Assembly (NCBI RefSeq): GCF_003026495.1
Contig: NZ_PYMA01000016.1
Location: forward strand, 83,943-147,942
Length of the DNA stretch: 64,000 nt
Reading direction: 5' to 3'
Source: Photobacterium sanctipauli
Lineage (GTDB): Bacteria; Pseudomonadota; Gammaproteobacteria; Enterobacterales; Vibrionaceae
This document shows positions 8,539-16,655 of the stretch, in pieces. The notes under the pieces are model-generated. The model had not been told where the DNA came from. It did not search any database and saw only the letters and a list, made by a program, of their open reading frames with translations. Both the position numbers and the translations under genes were made by a program. Each line of letters begins with the position of its first letter. Position 1 is the first letter of the stretch.

Positions 8539-9462
8539 TTACTGGATATTGTCTTCAACCGCCCGGCGCAAGAAGCCCGCTTTGGCTTCTAGTTGCTGCT
8601 TAGCCGTCTCGATATCTAAACCGGTCAGGATCATTAATATAGCGAGCTTGACGTCATATTGAGTTTGTTCAAGTGTGCTGACAGCTATCTCTTTTTCGCA
8701 GTCGGTCGCTTGCATTACTATTCTGGCTGAACGTGCGACCAGCTTCTCGTTGGTTGCTTTTACGTCTACCATCAAGTTTTGGTAGCTTTTCCCAAGTCGG
8801 ATCATACTGGCCGTTGTTAGCATGTTCAGTACCAGCTTTTGTGCTGTGCCTGACTTCATGCGTGTTGAGCCAGTGAGTGCTTCCGGGCCAACAACTGGGC
8901 TGATCGCGATTTTTGCCACCTCGGCAATGGCCGATTCAGGGTTGCAAGACAGGGCTACGGTTGTCGCACCCTGCGAATTGGCATATTCCAAGCCACCGAT
9001 AACGTAAGGGGTGCGGCCACTAGCGGCGATACCGACGACAACATCTTTGTCAGTAAAGTTAATCGCTTGCAGATCTTCTTTTCCAAGCTGAGGCGAGTCT
9101 TCAGCCCCTTCCTTTGCCTTGATGATTGCCTCAGGACCACCGGCAATTAAGCCAATAACCATTTGATCAGAGACGCCAAAGGTTGGCGGGCATTCTGACG
9201 CATCGAGGATCCCCAACCGCCCGCTGGTTCCAGCGCCCATATAAACAAGGCGGCCACCGACCTTGAAGGCCTCGGTAATTTTATCGACGGCTTGCGCGAT
9301 TTCAGGGAGTACTTTTTCAATCGCGAGCGGGACAAGCTTATCTTGCTGGTTAATGCGTTTGACTATCTCAAGTGAAGGCAACAGGTCAATATCCATGGTG
9401 TCGGGGTTACGACCTTCCGATACCAATTGCGATAATGCTGCGATAAGAGAGTGTTCTGTCAT
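8539..9462 (-). CDS. murQ: N-acetylmuramic acid 6-phosphate etherase
   Basis: 307 residues, the usual MurQ length. MurQ cleaves the D-lactyl ether of MurNAc-6-phosphate to give GlcNAc-6-phosphate and lactate, in the cytoplasm. The SIS fold is clear: GAGTSGRLGILDASECPPT begins near residue 76 and carries the catalytic Glu (residue 90); the second acidic region is KAKEGAEDS near 120; ALTGSTRMKSGTAQK near 195 is the conserved sugar-phosphate loop. Start ATG at 9462 has AAGGA upstream. It is the last gene of a four-gene operon, 8 bases after anmK. The pathway (AnmK product to GlcNAc-6-phosphate) is complete with its neighbour. Confidence 0.95.
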   Translation of the reverse strand: MTEHSLIAALSQLVSEGRNPDTMDIDLLPSLEIVKRINQQDKLVPLAIEKVLPEIAQAVDKITEAFKVGGRLVYMGAGTSGRLGILDASECPPTFGVSDQMVIGLIAGGPEAIIKAKEGAEDSPQLGKEDLQAINFTDKDVVVGIAASGRTPYVIGGLEYANSQGATTVALSCNPESAIAEVAKIAISPVVGPEALTGSTRMKSGTAQKLVLNMLTTASMIRLGKSYQNLMVDVKATNEKLVARSARIVMQATDCEKEIAVSTLEQTQYDVKLAILMILTGLDIETAKQQLEAKAGFLRRAVEDNIQ

Positions 9463-9470
9463 GTGAATCC

Positions 9471-10601
9471 TTATTTTTCTGCGTAAAACGCCTTGTCCGC
9501 ATAATAAACAACGCCAAGAGAAGCGGCTTTGCTTGCGCCAGTGACTTCGGGCAGGCTGCTTGGCAAATTGTGCATTCGTTGATGTGCAAGCCAGGCAAAT
9601 GCCATTGCTTCCATGTTGTCACTATCAACGCCTTTTTCTGTGGTTGTACCCACTTGCCATTCTGGCAGCAATTCAGCGATACGTTTCATTAATAGTGGGT
9701 TATTAGCACCACCACCACAGACAAGGAGTTGCGGTTGTTCGCCTACTTGATAACGAATTACTTCTGTTGCAATAGTTGATGCAGTGTACTCGCATAATGT
9801 TCTTTGTACATCTTCGTGGCGAATGTCATAACCTGCCAGTTTGTTTTCTAGCCAAGGCAGGTTGAACAACTCACGTCCCGTACTTTTGGGGGCACCAAGG
9901 CTTAAATATGGCTCTTCTAATAAGCTTGCCAGTAAAGCTTGGTCAACATGGCCACGCTTGGCAAATTGCGCATCACGATCGAACTTTTCACCGATATGAC
10001 GCTCACACCACGCATCCATCAGCATATTGCCAGGACCAGTGTCATAGCCGATGACAGGTTGCTGTGGGCGTAAGACGGAAATATTCGAAATACCACCGAT
10101 ATTTAAGACAACAACGCTTGACGCCTTAGACTCAAAAATGGATTGATGGAAAGCAGGCACCAGCGGTGCACCTTGGCCGCCGAGCGCCATGTCTTTGCGT
10201 CGGAAATCGGCAACGGTATCAATGCCTGTTTTGGCAGCAATGATGTTGGCATCACCAATCTGCATGGTAAATGGACTATCCCCCGTTGGCTGGTGGAAAA
10301 CCGTTTGGCCATGGTTGCCGATAGCGTGTATTTGTTCGGCTTTGTAGCCTGATTGGGCAAGTAAATGGTTAACTGCATCGGCGTACAGGTGGCCAAGCTG
10401 GTGATCCAGCTGGCCAATTTCGACCAAGTTTGTATCTTGACCAATACAAATGTTCAGCAAGCGCTGCTTTAGCTGATCTGGAATAGGGTAGTCGGCTGAA
10501 GCGAGCAGGGTAATTTTACCGTTTACCATTTCGACTAGGGCGGTATCGACACCGTCCATGCTGGTGCCTGACATTACGCCGATATACAGTTCTTTATTCA
10601 T
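9471..10601 (-). CDS. anmK: Anhydro-N-acetylmuramic acid kinase
   Basis: 376 residues starting at the ATG at 10601 (GGAG upstream). AnmK hydrolyses the 1,6-anhydro ring of anhMurNAc and phosphorylates it to MurNAc-6-phosphate. The N-terminal motif YIGVMSGTSMDGVDTALVE, the later GNHGQTVFHQP and the GYDTGPGNMLMDAW region are diagnostic of the family. The start overlaps the end of the sugar kinase gene by 8 bases (ATGAATAA), indicating coupled translation. It feeds its product to MurQ encoded just downstream. Confidence 0.95.
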   Translation of the reverse strand: MNKELYIGVMSGTSMDGVDTALVEMVNGKITLLASADYPIPDQLKQRLLNICIGQDTNLVEIGQLDHQLGHLYADAVNHLLAQSGYKAEQIHAIGNHGQTVFHQPTGDSPFTMQIGDANIIAAKTGIDTVADFRRKDMALGGQGAPLVPAFHQSIFESKASSVVVLNIGGISNISVLRPQQPVIGYDTGPGNMLMDAWCERHIGEKFDRDAQFAKRGHVDQALLASLLEEPYLSLGAPKSTGRELFNLPWLENKLAGYDIRHEDVQRTLCEYTASTIATEVIRYQVGEQPQLLVCGGGANNPLLMKRIAELLPEWQVGTTTEKGVDSDNMEAMAFAWLAHQRMHNLPSSLPEVTGASKAASLGVVYYADKAFYAEK

Positions 10602-11499
10602 CGATATCTCCAGCGAATTTTCTAGCAAGTAGGGTAGCACCATCTAAGGCGTTCCCCTTGGGCTTAATGATTCTTTGCTGCCAATGCTCAGGCAGTTGAT
10701 GTTGATAATAATGGCTAAGGCCGCCAAGAAAAACGATATCCAGATTATTGTTTTTACAACACTTAATGGCAAGTTGTTCAATATGCTTTGTACCACGGGC
10801 CAATATCCCCTGACTGGAACGACAGCCTTGTTCGGCGCAATTGATGACAACTGGAGCCAATTGGGCGTAGTTCGAAGCGCTGGCTGATTTCAACCAAGTC
10901 AGTAGTTGATCGCGCCTGCCTCCCACTATAGGTGTTAACGTTTTGGTTAATAGGGCTTGTTGATCGTTTTTATGGGTAGTACTTTCACGTTTGCTTTCTA
11001 GGGACTCAATAAGGTATTGAACGGCATTGAAGCCAATCCAAGCGCCTCCGCCTTCATCGCCGATAGGAAAACCCCAACCGCCATAGAGGGTTGTTTGACC
11101 ATCATGATCAAGCTGAGTCGCAACCGTGCCAGTACCTACCGCAATGCAGTTAATTGGCTTAGCGTGATTTGCGCCAATTAATGAGATATAAGCATCAGTC
11201 ATCACCTTACAGTGCGGAAAACAACTCAGCGCCCCTTCAAGCTTTGACTTCAATTCTGTATTACCCGCACCTGCAACACCGATAACAATCCCGACCTGCT
11301 CATTGGTCAGCTGATGTTGATGCAAGCAAGTGTGTATCGCTTGTTTGATGGTGCTAATTGCTTTATCCCCATTTTGGGTAAGGGACGACGGACCAAATAC
11401 ATGCTCGCTGGTTTGATCCGTCGTTAGGGGATCTTTCGGGGTTAAGCGTAGGGCGGTTTTGGTTCCGCCCCCGTCAATGGCGATAAAATGCGTAATCAT
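10594..11499 (-). CDS. BadF/BadG/BcrA/BcrD-family sugar kinase (GlcNAc/MurNAc kinase-like)
   Basis: 301 residues of the ASKHA (actin-like ATPase) fold: phosphate-1 loop DGGGTKT at residues 9-15, GVAGAGN near 75, VGTGTVA near 120, GGWGFPIGDEGGGAWIG near 140, and the adenosine motif IVFLGGLSH near 270. The family includes the eukaryotic-type N-acetylglucosamine kinase, the Vibrio glucosamine kinase GspK and the clostridial MurK acting on both MurNAc and GlcNAc. Lying between a sugar symporter and anmK/murQ, it most likely phosphorylates imported GlcNAc or MurNAc; the exact substrate cannot be read from sequence. Only 2 bases separate it from the symporter stop. Confidence 0.85.
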   Translation of the reverse strand: MITHFIAIDGGGTKTALRLTPKDPLTTDQTSEHVFGPSSLTQNGDKAISTIKQAIHTCLHQHQLTNEQVGIVIGVAGAGNTELKSKLEGALSCFPHCKVMTDAYISLIGANHAKPINCIAVGTGTVATQLDHDGQTTLYGGWGFPIGDEGGGAWIGFNAVQYLIESLESKRESTTHKNDQQALLTKTLTPIVGGRRDQLLTWLKSASASNYAQLAPVVINCAEQGCRSSQGILARGTKHIEQLAIKCCKNNNLDIVFLGGLSHYYQHQLPEHWQQRIIKPKGNALDGATLLARKFAGDIDE

Positions 11500-11501
11500 A
11501 A

Positions 11502-13094
11502 TTATGCCGATTGTAGCTGGTCTTGCTCTTGTTTCTGGCTGCTACCCATTAGGCATACACACAGAGAAACAAAAGTACCGACACATAGCTGGTATGGGAA
11601 GGCGAGTCTTACTCCAACCCAGTCTGGGTAAACAACAGTCATCACGGAATCCCACACATAGGCTTGTAGTAGCAATGTGGTGAGGAAGCCAGCAATCAGT
11701 GCCATTGCAACAGAACGCTCGCCACCACGGTTCGTAAAGATGGCGGTGAAGTACACGCCCAACAAACCGGTGTAGGCAAAAACCATCACACTTAAAGCAA
11801 ATGCGAGTAGTGGCATGTCAGTGTACTGTTGCCAGTAGAAGCAAAGGATCCCCATACTGCCAAGCGCTATAGCGGCAGCAGCCATACCAAAGCGGCCTGC
11901 TTTCACATAGTGAAGATCATTCTGGGTACCATCGCGTGCTTCTTTCCAAGGCTTGTAAATGTCTTGAATTGCCACTGATGACATTGAGTTAAGCCCAGAG
12001 TTTAACGTTGAAAGGGCTGCTGCGACGACACCAACAGTGACTAACCCGCGCAGGCCAGCTGGCATCTCATTCAATACGTAATACATAAAGATTGTCACGC
12101 TTTCGCCGTTGAAGCTTTGTACCACTTCTTGCCCATCGGTACCCATTAACTCAGGACGTTGGTAGAAGATGTAAAGCAGCAAGCCTATGGTCATGAAGAT
12201 CAATACAACAGGGATAGAGAAGATGATTGAGTTGATCATCGCCTTCGAACCTTGCTTCGCATCTTTACAGGTAAGAACCCGCTGCGTCATATCCTGATCA
12301 AGGCCAAATGCACCGATGTTAAGTAAAACGAAACCAGTGATACATGCCCAAAAGCTGAAAGTACCAGCTGGAGAGAAGTCTAGGCTAAAATCGAATAAGG
12401 TTAGCTTCGAAGCCTGCTCGCCACCTGGATTATTTAATGCTTGGATGATTTGTCCCATATCAGCAGGGATCTGGCCAAGTAGGTAGATAATTACTGCAAT
12501 CGCCGCACCAACGTAGACCACAAGTTGGATTAGGTCACTCCAAATAACCGAGCGAATACCGCCCATGTAGGTATAGGCAAGGCCAACGGCCACTAGGATC
12601 ACAACTGAGCTAATGACACTAGATGGCGAAATGTTGGTAAATAGGATCATCGAAACGGCAATAGCTGCCATGTATAGGCGAGAGCCGGAAGCAAACACAC
12701 GGCCAACCAAGTACATCATGCCAGCACGCTGTTTGGTTTTCTCACCGAAGCGCACCTTGAGCAGTTCGTACACGGTGGACACTTTGTTCTGGTAGAAGCG
12801 TGGGATCAAGACCCAAGCAACAAACAAGGCGCCCATGATGCCGCCAATATTGGTGGCGAGGTAAGTTAAGTCGCCACGGTAACTTGAATCTGGGCCGCCA
12901 AGAAAGGTGGCCGCTGATTGAGAGGTTGCTAATACTGATACAGCGACTACCCACATAGGCATGCTATTGCCGCCGAGAAAGTAGTCTTTTGTGGAGGTGA
13001 TTTTGACGCGGCTAAAGTGCCAGCCGGTGTAGGCAATAATCGAGAAGTAAATCGCAAATACTGCCCAGTCCAATGTTGTAAAAAGAGAATTCAT
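11502..13094 (-). CDS. Sodium:solute symporter (SSS family), probable amino-sugar uptake
   Basis: About 530 residues from the ATG at 13094 (GGAG at a good distance; the ORF could be opened further upstream but without a ribosome site). The protein has 13-14 hydrophobic segments and typical SSS signatures: early DYFLGGNSMPMWVVAVSVLA with the sodium-site helix TSQSAATFLGGPDSSY, later GFVLLNIGAFGLDQDMTQRV and the AALSTLNSGLNSMSSV region. It is the first gene of the operon with kinase, anmK and murQ, so it probably imports MurNAc, anhMurNAc or GlcNAc with sodium, replacing the MurP phosphotransferase used by enterobacteria. Substrate is inferred from context only. Confidence 0.85.
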   Translation of the reverse strand: MNSLFTTLDWAVFAIYFSIIAYTGWHFSRVKITSTKDYFLGGNSMPMWVVAVSVLATSQSAATFLGGPDSSYRGDLTYLATNIGGIMGALFVAWVLIPRFYQNKVSTVYELLKVRFGEKTKQRAGMMYLVGRVFASGSRLYMAAIAVSMILFTNISPSSVISSVVILVAVGLAYTYMGGIRSVIWSDLIQLVVYVGAAIAVIIYLLGQIPADMGQIIQALNNPGGEQASKLTLFDFSLDFSPAGTFSFWACITGFVLLNIGAFGLDQDMTQRVLTCKDAKQGSKAMINSIIFSIPVVLIFMTIGLLLYIFYQRPELMGTDGQEVVQSFNGESVTIFMYYVLNEMPAGLRGLVTVGVVAAALSTLNSGLNSMSSVAIQDIYKPWKEARDGTQNDLHYVKAGRFGMAAAAIALGSMGILCFYWQQYTDMPLLAFALSVMVFAYTGLLGVYFTAIFTNRGGERSVAMALIAGFLTTLLLQAYVWDSVMTVVYPDWVGVRLAFPYQLCVGTFVSLCVCLMGSSQKQEQDQLQSA

Positions 13095-13190
13095 AGCAGC
13101 TCCGTAGCATGAATTGTGCAAGGTGTTTGGAATAAAATGTCGCTATTAGATGTTAGGTATCGTTATCTTTTTGGGTCAGTATGGCGGGTT

Positions 13191-13311
13191 GAATAGGGAA
13201 TTCCAAAGGCTATTCTTTGATGGAATAGTTGAAGGTGGTTTTCTATGACCATGCTCGCAATTCTGCTTGAGTACTATTCCAATTGAATTCGAAACAAGGA
13301 ATAACTATTCC
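13191..13311. promoter_or_regulatory. Cluster of GAATAG/CTATTC half-sites, probable operator for the RpiR/MurR regulator
   Basis: In the 298-base divergent gap, GAATAG occurs at 13191-13196 and 13223-13228, CTATTC at 13210-13215, 13274-13279 and 13305-13310, plus GGAATA at 13298-13303. The last two make a near-perfect palindrome GGAATA-AC-TATTCC at 13298-13311. Such repeated inverted half-sites fit binding by a dimeric/tetrameric RpiR-type protein encoded next door. Binding itself is inferred. Confidence 0.5.
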
Positions 13312-13392
13312 TCGGTTTTGAAGTAAACAGTAATCTAAGTGAACCGTGATGTATAAGCATTACATTCTGAAGAAATAATGACAGGAGGCATA

Positions 13393-14241
13393 ATGAAAGG
13401 ACTAACAAGAATCAAAGCATTGCTTCCTCAACTTTCACCATCGGACACTTTAGTTGCACGTTTTGTACTTGAGTACCCAGAGCAGGTTAAGCTTCTCTCT
13501 TCCCCTGAATTGGCGAAAGCCATTGGTGTGGGGCAATCAACCATTGTTAAATTTAGCCAGAAGGTTGGCTATAGCGGCTTTTCAGAGCTTAAGCAAAAGT
13601 TATACGAGACTGAGCGTCCATATCAGCCCATTTCGCGAAAAGTGATTCATGGTTCTATTTCTCGCAGTGACAAAGTGTCTGTTGTAATGGAAAAGTTATT
13701 AGCCAGTAAGGCGCAATCGCTAGAGCAGACCACTATGCTTAATGCTGATACGAATATTCAGGAAGCGGCCAATATCTTACACCTCGCGACCAAAATACAA
13801 ATATCTGGTGTTGGCGCGTCATCCTTGGTGGCAAAAGACTTAAGCTACAAGCTGATGAAAATAGGCCATGCGGTGCAGGCTGAATATGATACCCATATAC
13901 AGGTTGCCAATGCCTCGACGCTGAAGGAAAAGGATGCAGTGGTGGTCATTTCCCATTCTGGTCAAAGTAAGGAAGTGTTGAGGGTGGCGCAAATAGCGAA
14001 AAGTAATGGTGCGAAGGTCATTTCTGTTAGCCAACTCGCAACCACCCCCCTTGATAAGTTTGCGGATGTAAAACTGATCACCTCGACAGATGAAGAGCAG
14101 AACCGAAGCTCGTCGATTACCTCTAGGGATAGTCAGTTGTTGATTACTGATTTGCTGTTTATTGCTATTACCCAACAAGAAGAGGAGGCAGATAAACTGA
14201 TTGAGCAAAGCCGTAGTGCAGTGGCTTCACTCAAACAGTAA
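13393..14241 (+). CDS. MurR/RpiR-family transcriptional regulator
   Basis: 282 residues from the ATG at 13393, which follows AGGAGG at 13383-13388; an in-frame ATG at 13378 lacks a ribosome site. The N-terminal 80 residues are the RpiR helix-turn-helix (LVARFVLEYPEQ, SPELAKAIGVGQSTIVKFSQ, GYSGFSELKQKL) and residues about 125-260 the SIS sugar-phosphate domain (IQISGVGASSLVAKDLSYKL, DAVVVISHSGQSKEVLRVA). It is divergent from the murein-sugar operon and is therefore its likely regulator, with MurNAc-6-phosphate or GlcNAc-6-phosphate as probable effector (inference from MurR of E. coli). Confidence 0.9.
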   Translation: MKGLTRIKALLPQLSPSDTLVARFVLEYPEQVKLLSSPELAKAIGVGQSTIVKFSQKVGYSGFSELKQKLYETERPYQPISRKVIHGSISRSDKVSVVMEKLLASKAQSLEQTTMLNADTNIQEAANILHLATKIQISGVGASSLVAKDLSYKLMKIGHAVQAEYDTHIQVANASTLKEKDAVVVISHSGQSKEVLRVAQIAKSNGAKVISVSQLATTPLDKFADVKLITSTDEEQNRSSSITSRDSQLLITDLLFIAITQQEEEADKLIEQSRSAVASLKQ

Positions 14242-14249
14242 TACTCATT

Positions 14250-15278
14250 TTACTCTGACCAAATTGGCGGCCACTGATTGTGTTGTGTTAGATAGTCTTC
14301 GATTGGTTTGCTTCGATAGCCAGTTTCATAGCGTGCGCTAACGCTGTAATGAACCCAAGTCGGGATCTCACTTTGGCGGGGAATCTCTCGCACACTCTTA
14401 CCCAGCAAGCGGTATTTACGTTTGTACTCATTGTGCTGTGTTGCATGCGGATTTAAATTTAGCGGCCTTAGGGTGGGGTCGAAGCTGAGCCCTGTTTTTT
14501 CTGCCTCTTGTTGGAGCCAAAGCATGGGAATATCGGAAAGCACTGTGCCATCAGCATCAGGTTGGTAACTTCCGCCTACATCGCAGTGAACACCTGCAAA
14601 CCACACTTGTTCAATATCAATGCCTTCTTTAGGTTGCCAAAGCGTTGGAGTGAAATCTTGTCGTACTTCATCAAGGGCTAAAGCTTGGCGAGCTTTAAGC
14701 ACATTGCTTCCGAGTTTATCGTCATAGAACAAGTGCTCATCTTCTATCAGTCCAAATATGCTGGTGGGTAACCCCATTGCCCCGACGGTATCCCATACAC
14801 CAATGAAATTTATATGGGTTGTTTGTTGAATGGCGTAGCGATCTTTCCAATCAATTGAAAATTGGCTATGAGGTTTGTTCTCTGGGTTTCGATAAAGCAT
14901 AAAGGCATCTTCAATCATACTGCCATTGATGCTTTTAAGTATGCTGCAATTATTGATCATCCCGCATAGGCTTCTGACTGTATAGGCACCGCGGCTAAAA
15001 CCAAATAGATACAACTCATCGCCAGGCTCATAGTTATGAACAATGAAGCGATAGCAATCCATGATATTTTTATCTAAGCCTTTGCCAAGGGCTCCAGCGA
15101 AGAGCTTGTTGTGGTATGAACCAATCCCCCAATCGTAATAAACAATTTGCTTAGTGCCATCTGGAGCTGTAGGAGGAATACAGCGAGCAAATTTTAAAAC
15201 GTTGGTAGGGTAAGTTTCTTCGCCGTATTGCTCTGGCCGATTCCAAGTACCATCGGAGCATATGATAATTCTTTTCAT
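14250..15278 (-). CDS. DUF2235 hydrolase (Tle1-like alpha/beta-hydrolase)
   Basis: 342 residues. DUF2235 proteins are alpha/beta hydrolases, some of which are type VI secretion phospholipases (Tle1). Seen here: IIICSDGTWNRPEQ at the N-terminus, the nucleophile elbow LYLFGFSRGAYTVRSL with Ser at about residue 95, FIGVWDTVGAMGLP carrying an Asp near 165, and VWFAGVHCDVGGSY with the His near 230. No signal peptide or membrane helix. No VgrG, Hcp or immunity-like gene is adjacent, so an effector role is not supported; a housekeeping esterase/phospholipase is equally possible. AGAGGA precedes the ATG at 15278. It ends 8 bases from the convergent RpiR gene. Confidence 0.85.
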   Translation of the reverse strand: MKRIIICSDGTWNRPEQYGEETYPTNVLKFARCIPPTAPDGTKQIVYYDWGIGSYHNKLFAGALGKGLDKNIMDCYRFIVHNYEPGDELYLFGFSRGAYTVRSLCGMINNCSILKSINGSMIEDAFMLYRNPENKPHSQFSIDWKDRYAIQQTTHINFIGVWDTVGAMGLPTSIFGLIEDEHLFYDDKLGSNVLKARQALALDEVRQDFTPTLWQPKEGIDIEQVWFAGVHCDVGGSYQPDADGTVLSDIPMLWLQQEAEKTGLSFDPTLRPLNLNPHATQHNEYKRKYRLLGKSVREIPRQSEIPTWVHYSVSARYETGYRSKPIEDYLTQHNQWPPIWSE

Positions 15279-15658
15279 ATTCGATCCTCTGTGCTGGGGG
15301 ATAGGGAGCGCTTTTTAATTGCCTTCCTCTACTTTAATCAATTCCCGCTTTTTAGCTTGAAGGCTTGGTCACAGATTTATGTGGAATTATCGGCACTTTG
15401 TTAATTGTCGAAGGGGATCACATGCTCATTGTGTCAGGTTATTTTACAAAGCAGAATTTCTATACAGCTAAATTATTGAAAGTTAAGTAAATGAAAAGTT
15501 GGTATTTCACTTGCTTACTATTAACCAGCTAATAAAAAATAATTAGCATTAAAGCTAATTGAAAAAGAAGTGGCATTATCGTGGCGCATTAAACTAATGA
15601 CGAGAAAGGCGCCAGTATAAAAACACGGACGTTTTTATAAAAATGGGGAATGCGTTGA

Positions 15659-15686
15659 AGCGGCACTTCGGTGTCGCTATTTTTTT
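15659..15686 (+). terminator. Orphan intrinsic terminator with UUCG loop
   Basis: AGCGGCAC and GTGTCGCT pair (one G-T wobble) around a canonical c(UUCG)g tetraloop, followed by seven Ts at 15680-15686. No plus-strand gene ends nearby: the region 15279-15658 holds no plus-strand reading frame of note. The only other structure seen is a 9-base stem TATAAAAAC/GTTTTTATA at 15616-15639. The terminator may end a small non-coding RNA (see findings). Confidence 0.7.
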
Positions 15687-15736
15687 GTTCAATGCAGACG
15701 CCCGTAGCCCGAAGTTTCAGAGGTGCGATTTGTCGA

Positions 15737-15913
15737 TTAGTTTATCGTTGACTCAAAAGCGACTTGTGCTTTTTCTAACTCTATCATTAAGTCGTCGAGT
15801 CGTTGATACTGACCAGTTATGATTGCACGCTGAATTTCGCTCTGAGTCTTGATCAGCTTATCTTTGCAACTTTCCTTGGTAAAAAGGTTTCTGAGTCCAT
15901 CAGCTTGATCCAT
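15737..15913 (-). CDS. Small hypothetical protein, 58 aa
   Basis: ATG at 15913, stop TAA at 15737-15739, AAGGA ribosome site about 10 bases upstream. The product (MDQADGLRNLFTKESC...) is mostly helical and charged, with a heptad-like second half (IQRAIITGQYQRLDDLMIEL, then EKAQVAFES). I do not recognise a family. The good ribosome site and the amphipathic character argue for a real gene, but there is no neighbour that explains it. Confidence 0.5.
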   Translation of the reverse strand: MDQADGLRNLFTKESCKDKLIKTQSEIQRAIITGQYQRLDDLMIELEKAQVAFESTIN

Positions 15914-16148
15914 AAATAATCCTTAAAATGAATGCGCTTTGCGATGAGAAAATAATATTCATATTTAAATCACTTATTCCATTTGTTTCATATCAGTTAT
16001 AGGACATAATAAATCATCTGAAAACAAGAAAATCTGCGATCCATGTCACATGGATAAAATTTGGTATTTAGCATTTTTATATGTTGATTACATACATATT
16101 AGCCATGAATGTTGCTTGAAGGCTTTAATTTAATATATTTAGTGGCTT

Positions 16149-16307
16149 CTAATTTAAGTAAGATGTGCGACATTTGCACTGGGGGAGAGGGCGTTTAAAA
16201 CCGCAAATACAGATAATACAGTGGCTATCTTGATCAATAAGAAAGTCATCTTCTTGGCCACATTTAGGGCACGGTTCTAAAAAGCATTCGCATATTTCGA
16301 TGGTCAT
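16149..16307 (-). CDS. Small cysteine-rich protein (putative zinc ribbon), 52 aa
   Basis: ATG at 16307, stop TAG at 16149-16151, AGGA ribosome site. The 52-residue product has CPKCG at residues 13-17 and CIICICG at residues 30-36, which is the C-x2-C...C-x2-C pattern of a zinc ribbon, plus extra cysteines at 6, 8, 44 and 46. Zinc ribbons this short often bind nucleic acid or a protein partner. It is too short for routine gene calling and I cannot assign a family. It lies upstream of, and in the same direction as, the 58-residue ORF (235 bases away). Confidence 0.5.
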   Translation of the reverse strand: MTIEICECFLEPCPKCGQEDDFLIDQDSHCIICICGFKRPLPQCKCRTSYLN

Positions 16308-16602
16308 AAATCCTGTTTCACTTCATAACAATAGGGTTAATTCACTTTCATTGTTAAGTATTTAATGTGTGATTTGTGTGATATTGCTCCCAAAAACGGA
16401 GCTAAAAATAAGCGACTTGAGTGAGTGGCTAATTATCTGTACAAGATACTTGTTACTGAAATGGCCGAGGTTGGTAAGTGGTTGAAGGATAGGTTGATTT
16501 TGGTGGTTTATATGTCGATAGGTTTTGTTTATTAGGCAGTGTTATTTAAAAAAAATCCATGTCAAATTGTAAGTGAGTTAGACGAATCAATAAAATTTAA
16601 CC
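16308..16602. other. Intergenic stretch with no clear gene
   Basis: AT-rich. A 24-codon plus-strand frame from about 16460 has no ribosome site. Nothing further could be supported. Confidence 0.5.
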
Positions 16603-16629
16603 AAAAAAACGCCGCTCTAATAGCGGCGT
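16603..16629 (-). terminator. Intrinsic terminator of the first BCCT gene
   Basis: Stem ACGCCGCT/AGCGGCGT with loop CTAAT; on the minus strand it is followed by a run of Ts (A-run at 16603-16609). It lies 26 bases after the BCCT stop codon. Confidence 0.85.
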
Positions 16630-16655
16630 CAATTCAATTATGCGTCAGAGGGTAA

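Noticed and set aside
16460..16540. 24-codon plus-strand ORF with a hydrophobic middle
   Set aside because: No ribosome site, terminator or other support.
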